Source of the DNA: Parasponia andersonii
Taxonomy: Eukaryota > Streptophyta > Magnoliopsida > Rosales > Cannabaceae
NCBI GenBank assembly: GCA_002914805.1
Contig: JXTB01000027.1
Span: forward strand, 726,373-790,372
Length of the DNA: 64,000 nucleotides
Direction: 5' to 3'
How positions within the stretch are numbered: position 1 is the first letter of the stretch; each line of letters starts with the position of its first letter. This document shows positions 58,028-64,000 of the stretch, one piece after another. Below the pieces are notes generated by a model. It was not told the DNA's origin, made no database searches, and saw nothing but the letters and a program-made list of their open reading frames with translations. A program made the translations under genes and the position numbers.

Positions 58028-59020
58028 ATGTTTTCCGTTAGTACGTCTTTTCCTAATAAAGGAGGATCAATTTCTCGTCCACCATTGCGAGATGGGAACA
58101 ATTATCCTTATTGGAAGACCAGGATAAGAGCATTCATTAGGGCACTTAGCATCAAAGCCTGGAGATCTATTCTTATAGGTTGTCTCATCTTGTTGTCAAA
58201 GCTGATGATGGGATAATCTCCTTGAAATCTGAGATTGATTGGTTACCCTAGGATGATTTATCGGCAAGTTTTAAAACCAAAGCTCTATATGCCAATTTTA
58301 ATGGATGTGATATAGAGTAAATCAAGTTGATTTCTTCGTGTGAAACTACCAATGAGGCATAGGAAATCCTTCAAACTCATTTTGAAGTCTTAGATGATGT
58401 AAAGCATATGAAACTCGCATATTTTACAACTAGATTTGAGCAAATACATATGGAAGAAAATAAATCTTTGTCTTAATATTATACCAAGTTGTGTGATATT
58501 GCTAATGAATTGTTTGCTCTTGGTGAAAAGATTTCTGAGACTGTTATAGTGAGAAAAAATAGTGAGGTTTCTTCTTGATCATTTTCAACCTAAGATTGTG
58601 GCAGTTGAAGAGAGCAAAAATCTAAACATCATGAAGGTTGAAGACCTGATGAGTTCTCTTTGAGCATTTGAAATAAATCTAACGTTAAGAAAGAAGGAGA
58701 AATCCATTGATCTCAACACATAAGAGAACGATGGAATGTCAAATAAGGAAGAAAATGGCATCGAACTTGCTTTACTAATAAAAAATTTTAAAAGATTCTT
58801 AAAGAAAGTAGGCAAGAGCTCTGATTCTATTTCATCCTCATCCAAATTAGGTAAGACTTCCTCTAAATCTTCTGATTCTTCTAGCAGGAAAGGTGTGCAA
58901 TATAGAGACTGCCAAGGATTTGGGTACATACAATCTGAGTGTACAAACACTTTGAAAAAGAAGCCTAAATCCTTCGCATCAACTTGGAGTGATGAAGAAT
59001 CTAAAGGCAGCCAATAATGT
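58028..59020 (+). pseudogene. gag of element H
   Basis: Starts MFSVSTSFPNKGGSISRPPL followed by RDGNNYPYWKTRIRAFIRAL, the conserved gag start of SIRE-type copia. After several stops, the frame LDHFQPKIVAVEESKNLN (58575-58630) and a later block 58736-59017 are readable. That block contains a damaged zinc knuckle, YRDCQGFGYIQSEC, in which the first Cys is Tyr and the His position is Tyr. Ser/Lys-rich sequence surrounds it. Confidence 0.8.
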
Positions 59021-60200
59021 GACAATAATATAAGCAATCACATTGCTTTTGTCAGTTTATTTTTTCTAAGAAACTTTTGTTATGTGCTAGAAAAATTGGT
59101 TGTTTGTTATACAATCTTAGAAGTTGATGATGACAAAGAATTGTCTTTGGTTGAATATGAATTTGATTCAGATATTGATGAGAATTTACTTGGTGATGTA
59201 TACAAAAATCTTTATGCTCAATGGGAACATGTCTATACTGAAAACTCTGGTCTGGTAAAAACCAATTCTCTTTTGGTTGAGTTTAAAGAAAATTAGTTTA
59301 AAAGAATTTAAGAATTGGAATTAATTGTTGATGAAAAAGAAAAAAAGATTAAAAGAAATTTCTATAGAACTTGAAAGAACAGTAAAATATCTCCAAATAC
59401 TTAATTCTGGTTTATCCTAATTAGAACATATTTTTTCTTCTAGTAAGTTTTCTGGTGATATTACTGGACTTGATTTTAAAGGTGAATGATCAGGAACAAA
59501 AACTATTTTTGTGAAAGCATTAATTACTGCTCCTGTAGAATACCTATTGTTGCAACAACAGGTTCGAAGAAAGTTTCAACACCTATCAACACATCAATTG
59601 TTGCAACAATAGGATCTCGAGCAATATTCAAATGTGGTCTTGGTTTTGTACCACCAACAAGTAAGTATAGCAAACCTGTTGCAACAATAGATTCATTCAT
59701 AACAAGTAAAGATAAGAGATTCATACCTATTTATCATTTTTGTGGTGGTTAAAGTCATATTTGACCTAGATGTTTTATCATGATGAGTTTTCTGGGAAAA
59801 AATTATTTTAAAAAGTCATTTTTTGGATTCTCCTGAAAGAAAAACTCCAAAACTAAAAATTGATCTAAAAAATAATACCAAAAAGATATGAGTAAAAAAA
59901 TCTGACCATAATTGTTTTGTCTCTTTTACTTGTCTAAGAATTGTTGCTACTAACTTGTAATATTTTGATAGTGGTTGTTCCAGGCATATGACAAGTGACA
60001 AGTCCATCCTGACAAACTATAAAATTATCACTAAAGGTCTGGTGACATTTGGTGATGGTGTGAGGGGGAGAGTTCTCGGTATTGAAACTCTCAACATTGA
60101 TGGTTTCTCAAAACTGAAAAATAATGATGCACGTAGAAGGTCTAAATTCTAATTTTATTAGCATAAGTTAACTGTGTGACTTAAATTTGAATGTGTAATT
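59021..60200 (+). pseudogene. gag-pol junction and protease of element H
   Basis: 59084-59296 encodes a Glu/Asp-rich spacer. 59486-59752 repeats (I/V)VAT(T/I)(G/D)S-type motifs (IPIVATTGSKKV, SIVATIGSRAI, PVATIDSFI), then HFCGG near the second zinc knuckle. The protease active site DSGCSRHMTSDKS (from about 59969) and FGDGVRGRVLGIETLNIDGF (from 60051) follow. Stops and frame changes disrupt it. Confidence 0.75.
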
Positions 60201-60339
60201 CATTAATGAGAAGTGTCAAGTCTTGGACATTTCATGTAAATGTGTGTTGAAAGGTTTTAGATCTTTGGATAATTGTTATTCTATCTCTCCAAGCACACAC
60301 ACACATGTCACAAAACTTCTTTAAATAATTCTGATTTAT

Positions 60340-61280
60340 AGCATGAAAGACTTGGTCACTTGAATTTCAAAAGAACTAAGAAAACAGGGAAGTATTATTG
60401 CTATTCGTGGTTTACCATCTCTTAGTAAACAATCTTCTGATGTGTGTAGAACATGTCAATATTAAAAGCAACAAAAATCCACACATAATGTGATTCAATA
60501 GATTTCAACATCAAAGGTATTAGAATTATTACAAATGGATTTGATGGGGTCCTATGCAAATAGCAAGTATGTCAGGTAAACATTACATCTTTGTTTGTGT
60601 TAATGATTTTTCTAGGTTTACTTATGTTGCATTTTTTAGAGAAAAATCTGATACTTTTGATACTTTCAAGAATCGGTGTTTGAAACTGATAAATGAGAAA
60701 AATCGTAACATTAGCAAGATTGTGAGAATAAAAAGTGATAATAGAAAGGAATTTGAGAATTCTGTTTTTACTAAGTTTTATGATGATCATGGTATTGCTC
60801 ATGAGTTTTTTGCTCCTAAAACATCACAACAAAATGGTGTTGTAGAAAGGAAAAATCGTACCTTGCAGGGAATAGCCTGTGTATGTTGAATAGCAAGAGA
60901 TTACCAAAGAAGTTGTAGGTTGAAGCTATAAACACGACATGTCATACTATAAATCTTATTTATTTGAGACTAGGTACAAAAAATGACACTATATGAGATA
61001 TGGAAAGGAAAGAAACCCAATGTAAATTACTTTCATGTCTATGGTAGCACATGTTACATCTTGAATGATCGTTAACATTTGGGTAAGTTTGATACAAAAA
61101 GTAACATTAGTGTGTTTCTTGGTTACTCCAATGTTATTAGGGCATATCATGTGTATAACATGAGAAGCCAAACCATTATGGAGTCAGCTAATATTGTTGT
61201 TGATGACTACAGTGATTTTTCTGAATTTTCAAAGGAAAAAATTATAACAGTTTTACCGATGAAACTGTTGATTTAACAGA
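60340..61280 (+). pseudogene. Integrase of element H
   Basis: The His part of the zinc domain (HERLGHLNFKRT) is at about 60343-60378. The core is open from 60554 to 60889: KHYIFVCVNDFSRFTYVAFF, IVRIKSDNRKEFENSVFTKF, then SQQNGVVERKNRTLQG. The Asp and Glu of the DDE triad in this part are present; the first Asp lies just upstream near 60540 (LQMDLMGS-like). The core is followed by RPNVNYFHVYGS-like sequence and by LGYSNVIRAYHVYNMRSQTI (61110 on). Stops before and after the core make it inactive. Confidence 0.85.
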
Positions 61281-61639
61281 ATTAGTTGTTGCAACAACCG
61301 AATCTGCTGAGAAATTTAATGTTATAATAGTAGAACCACAAGTAGTATCTTCTAATATGAAAATTCCTGAATTATCCATGAAGGATGATTAGTCTCTTAA
61401 GAATCTTTCCAAAAAAGAACCATCCTCCAGAGTGAAGAAAAATCGCCCAACAGATCTCATGTTTCGTAAGCTTGATAATACCATGGTCACAAGGAAAAGG
61501 TATATAATATGTTTGTTTTGTTTCTATGGTTAAGCCTAAGAATATCAAAGAGACTCTACTTGATGAGTTTTAGGTAAATATTATGCAAGAAGAGTTAGAA
61601 TAATTTTCTTGTAATGATGTTTAGACTCTTGTTCCTAAA

Positions 61640-62430
61640 CCTAATCATAAAATGTCATTGGTACCAAATAGATTTATAAAAATAAGTCTGATGAATTTGG
61701 TAATATTATGAGAAATAAAGCAAGATTGGTTACCCAGGAATATACTCAAATTGAGGGCATTGACTTTGATGAAATATTTGCACCAATGGCTAGATTAGAG
61801 TCTATCAGGTTAATTCTTGCGATAGCCTGTATCATAAGTTTCAAATTATACCAAATGGATGTTAAAAGTACTTTTTTGAATAGTATCTTGAATGAAGAAG
61901 CCTATGTTGAACAATCTAAAGGATTTGAAGACCCACATTTACCTAATCATATTTTCAAATTAAAAAAGGCATTATATAGGTTAAAGCAAGCTTCTAGGGC
62001 TTAGGAAAGATTGACAATTTTCTTGATTTAAAGGGATTATAAAAGAGAGGGAATGGACAAAACACTTTTTATCAAACACTTTGATTCAGGTATTGTCATT
62101 GCTTAAGTATATATGGATGATACAGTATTTGGCTCTACCTCTAACTCTAAAATATAGGAGTTTATCGATCAAATAAAGCAGGAATTTAAGATGAGCATGG
62201 TTGGAGAGCTCACATTATTTTTAAGTTTGTAGGTCAAACAGCTTGAGGATGACATTTTTATTTCTCAAGCCAAGTGTGCCAAGAAGCTTTTTTCTAAGTT
62301 TAGACTTGAAAAAGTCAAATATTTTCGTACCTCCATAAGCGTAATGCTGAAATTGACAAAAGATGAAGGATGGGTAAATGTTGATCCAACATTGTACATA
62401 AACATAATAAGTAGTCTTCTTTATCTTATT
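61640..62430 (+). pseudogene. Reverse transcriptase of element H
   Basis: The open block 61708-62004 reads MRNKARLVTQEYTQIEGIDF, DEIFAPMARLESIRLILAIA, YQMDVKSTFLNSILNEEAYV and LKKALYRLKQASRA. After a stop, the active-site box YMDD is intact at 62110-62121, with a stop just before it (62104-62106). LSKFRLEKVKYF-like and later sequence follows. So the catalytic residues persist but the frame is broken. Confidence 0.87.
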
Positions 62431-63044
62431 GCTAGTTGTCTTGATATATATATATTATAGTATTGGTATGTATGCAAGATACCAGAGTAATCTTAAGGAA
62501 TCTCATATTACTATTGTTAAGAGAATTATTCGCTATATGAGTGGTACTCTTGATTATGGTATTTGGTATTCAAGGGATACTAATATGAGTCTTGTAGGAT
62601 ATGGTGATTTGGATTGGGCAGGCAATGTAAATGACAGAAAGAGTATGAGTGTTGGTTGTTTCTACCTTAGAAACAATTTAGTTTCTTGGCATTGCAAGAA
62701 ACAAAATTCGATTTCTCTATCTACTATTGAGGTTGAATACATTGCTGTTGGAAGTTATTATACATAACTTCTCTAGAATATATGCTTGCTGACTATGGCT
62801 TTGATAAAGATGTTATGACTATGATTTGTAATAATACAAGTGCTATAAACATTTCAGAAAACTTAGTGCAATATTCTAGGATAAAGCATATAGACATCCT
62901 TTATCATTTTATAACAGAATTGGTTGAGAATAATGCATCATTTTAGACATGTTGAGGCTAAAAAGCATATTGCAGATATTTTTATCAAAGCCTTTGATTC
63001 TATAAAATTTGATTCCTTGAGGCAAGCCCTTGATTATGTTTATA
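62429..63044 (+). pseudogene. RNase H and end of pol of element H
   Basis: 62429-62767 reads IVKRIIRYMSGTLDYGIWYS, LVGYGDLDWAGNVNDRKSMS and WHCKKQNSISLSTIEVEYIA, that is, copia RNase H with Asp and Glu visible. Coding continues with SAINISENLVQYSRIKHIDI (62840-62900) and, after stops, to about 63040. Confidence 0.87.
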
Positions 63045-63733
63045 GTAATATAAGAATGTTCAAAAGTTATTTCAAGTATTAGAAAAACTTCTATATGTAG
63101 ACTAGAATGAAAACTAGCCGTTTTAGATCGTTTGATAGACAATATGTCATTTTCAGTAGACCAAAAGTTCACTTTCGGTAAACCGAAAATACTAACTGTT
63201 GAAAGTACAGTTGTAACGGTCGGATTTTTAAAAGGTCGTTAAAAATAGAAAAGCTGAGGAATAGACTGATTCTTATGGCTAGTTTGCCAATTCTACCTGA
63301 GAGTGTATTTTCAATTTTATTTCATAGTTTTTTCATTCGTTTCCAAAAAGTGACTTTAGAAATTGATTTAATATATAATATAGGAATTATGGAAATTCAT
63401 AAATCAATTTAAAAGCTTGCGTAAAATAGATTTCATATTTTAAGAGAAAATGAATAGATTTGATAGTTCAGCTTTGAAAAATTTGAGTCATTAAGATCAT
63501 GCAATGTGTAGACAAATATTCAAATACAAGAACTAAATGTATAATCTTAGCTAGTTTAGGTCTTGTTATCTTGATCTTTTTCTTCAAGTTCTTTTCCATA
63601 ATCCATCTTGAATGTCTTGTGATCTTTACAATTTAACTTGCCACACACTAAAATAGATTATTAGTATTTAATCATATGTTTGTTTGTTTCAAAATATGAG
63701 AGTAGGATTGATGATATAAAGTATGACTCAACA
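63045..63733 (-). repeat. Part of the 3' LTR of a minus-oriented SIRE-like element I
   Basis: On the minus strand it starts TGTTGAGTCATAC at 63733, right after a polypurine tract. It contains an AACGGTC/GACCGTT-type region (about 63200-63230) resembling that in the LTR of element C. It ends where H coding stops, so it is truncated. The left border (near 63045) is approximate. Confidence 0.7.
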
Positions 63734-64000
63734 ATCTCCCCCTCTTTGATGATAGTAAACATTTGATCAAAAGAAGTAAGGAGTAAGAAAAAAGTTGACT
63801 AAATGATCCTTATCAGACTTGATTGCTTCCCCTCAAAATATGCTTAATGAAAAGAAAGTGAAACTCTCCCTTAAACTTGTAAAAAATGCATATTTCATTT
63901 GAGCTTGTAAATACCAATTGATAAAAAAAATTCTCATAGATATCATTTGAGTGAATAATCAATAAAAACCAAACTAATACCAATAGAATTTAAGAAACAA
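63734..64000 (-). mobile_element. Polypurine tract and 3' untranslated region of element I (continues out of the window)
   Basis: The minus strand reads TCATCAAAGAGGGGGAGATT (63753-63734), the SIRE-type tract, as at 21235-21248 in C. A further GAGGGGAAGC run (63836-63827) and AAGGGAGAG (63873-63865) repeat the pattern, as in C's 3' untranslated region. Gag-pol of I lies beyond the window. Confidence 0.75.

Larger units (their letters stand above)
57136..63044 (+). mobile_element. SIRE/Maximus-like Ty1/copia element H, decayed and lacking its 3' LTR
   Basis: Gene order gag, protease, integrase, reverse transcriptase, RNase H on the plus strand. A second zinc-knuckle region lies after gag (FCGG...SHI near 59742). 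Many stops and frameshifts occur throughout. The right side ends where the minus-oriented LTR of element I begins, so the 3' LTR has been lost. Confidence 0.8.

Overview
This is nuclear DNA of a flowering plant, probably a eudicot. It is AT-rich and crowded with LTR retrotransposons. It holds one single-copy gene with nine plant-type GT-AG exons: a PHD-finger/homeodomain protein of the HAT3.1/PRH family on the minus strand (CDS 48456-54378, 5' UTR exon near 55860-56100). No bacterial, organellar or CRISPR-like content was seen.

Left flank (1-7653). The window opens in the 3' part of a plus-oriented gypsy element (element R), which looks like the Tat/Retand group. It consists of a degraded, intron-containing antisense ORF (120-2268, minus), a polypurine tract and a 717-bp 3' LTR (3274-3990). 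Gene-poor AT-rich DNA follows, with AT microsatellites, a Helitron-type 3' terminus (5857-5885, minus) and a GC-richer non-coding patch (about 6860-7190).

Nested stack (7654-45918). The outermost element D is an Angela-like Ty1/copia element on the minus strand, now in three pieces: 7654-12299, 31646-32983 and 43375-45918. Element A, an Athila-like Ty3/gypsy element on the minus strand (12300-31645), is inserted in D's leader. A is flanked by a perfect 5-bp duplication, GACTA. A's integrase is interrupted by fragment B (another Athila-like element, minus, 22976-25082), which abuts element C (SIRE/Maximus-like copia, plus, 17063-22975). Element E (the same family as D but plus-oriented, 32984-43374) sits in D's leader. 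E contains a 110-bp assembly gap, an internal deletion, and a 2.9-kb insertion that looks like a solo LTR (G, 38345-41254). Every element carries nonsense mutations or deletions.

Right flank (45919-64000). Non-coding DNA runs up to the homeobox gene. Intron 1 of that gene carries a tRNA-derived SINE with a 14-bp target duplication. Upstream of the gene are a TTA microsatellite, a GA tract and a CT-rich block. A decayed SIRE-like copia element H (plus, about 57136-63040) follows. It abuts the 3' LTR and polypurine tract of a minus-oriented SIRE-like element I that leaves the window.

The transposons form no joint pathway. What links them is the insertion order: D first; A and E into D; B into A; C into B; G into E. 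I found no wholly new biological system. The most informative features are the antisense accessory ORF in R, the extra post-pol ORF in A, the hairpin-bearing leader repeats in E, and the SINE and Helitron termini.
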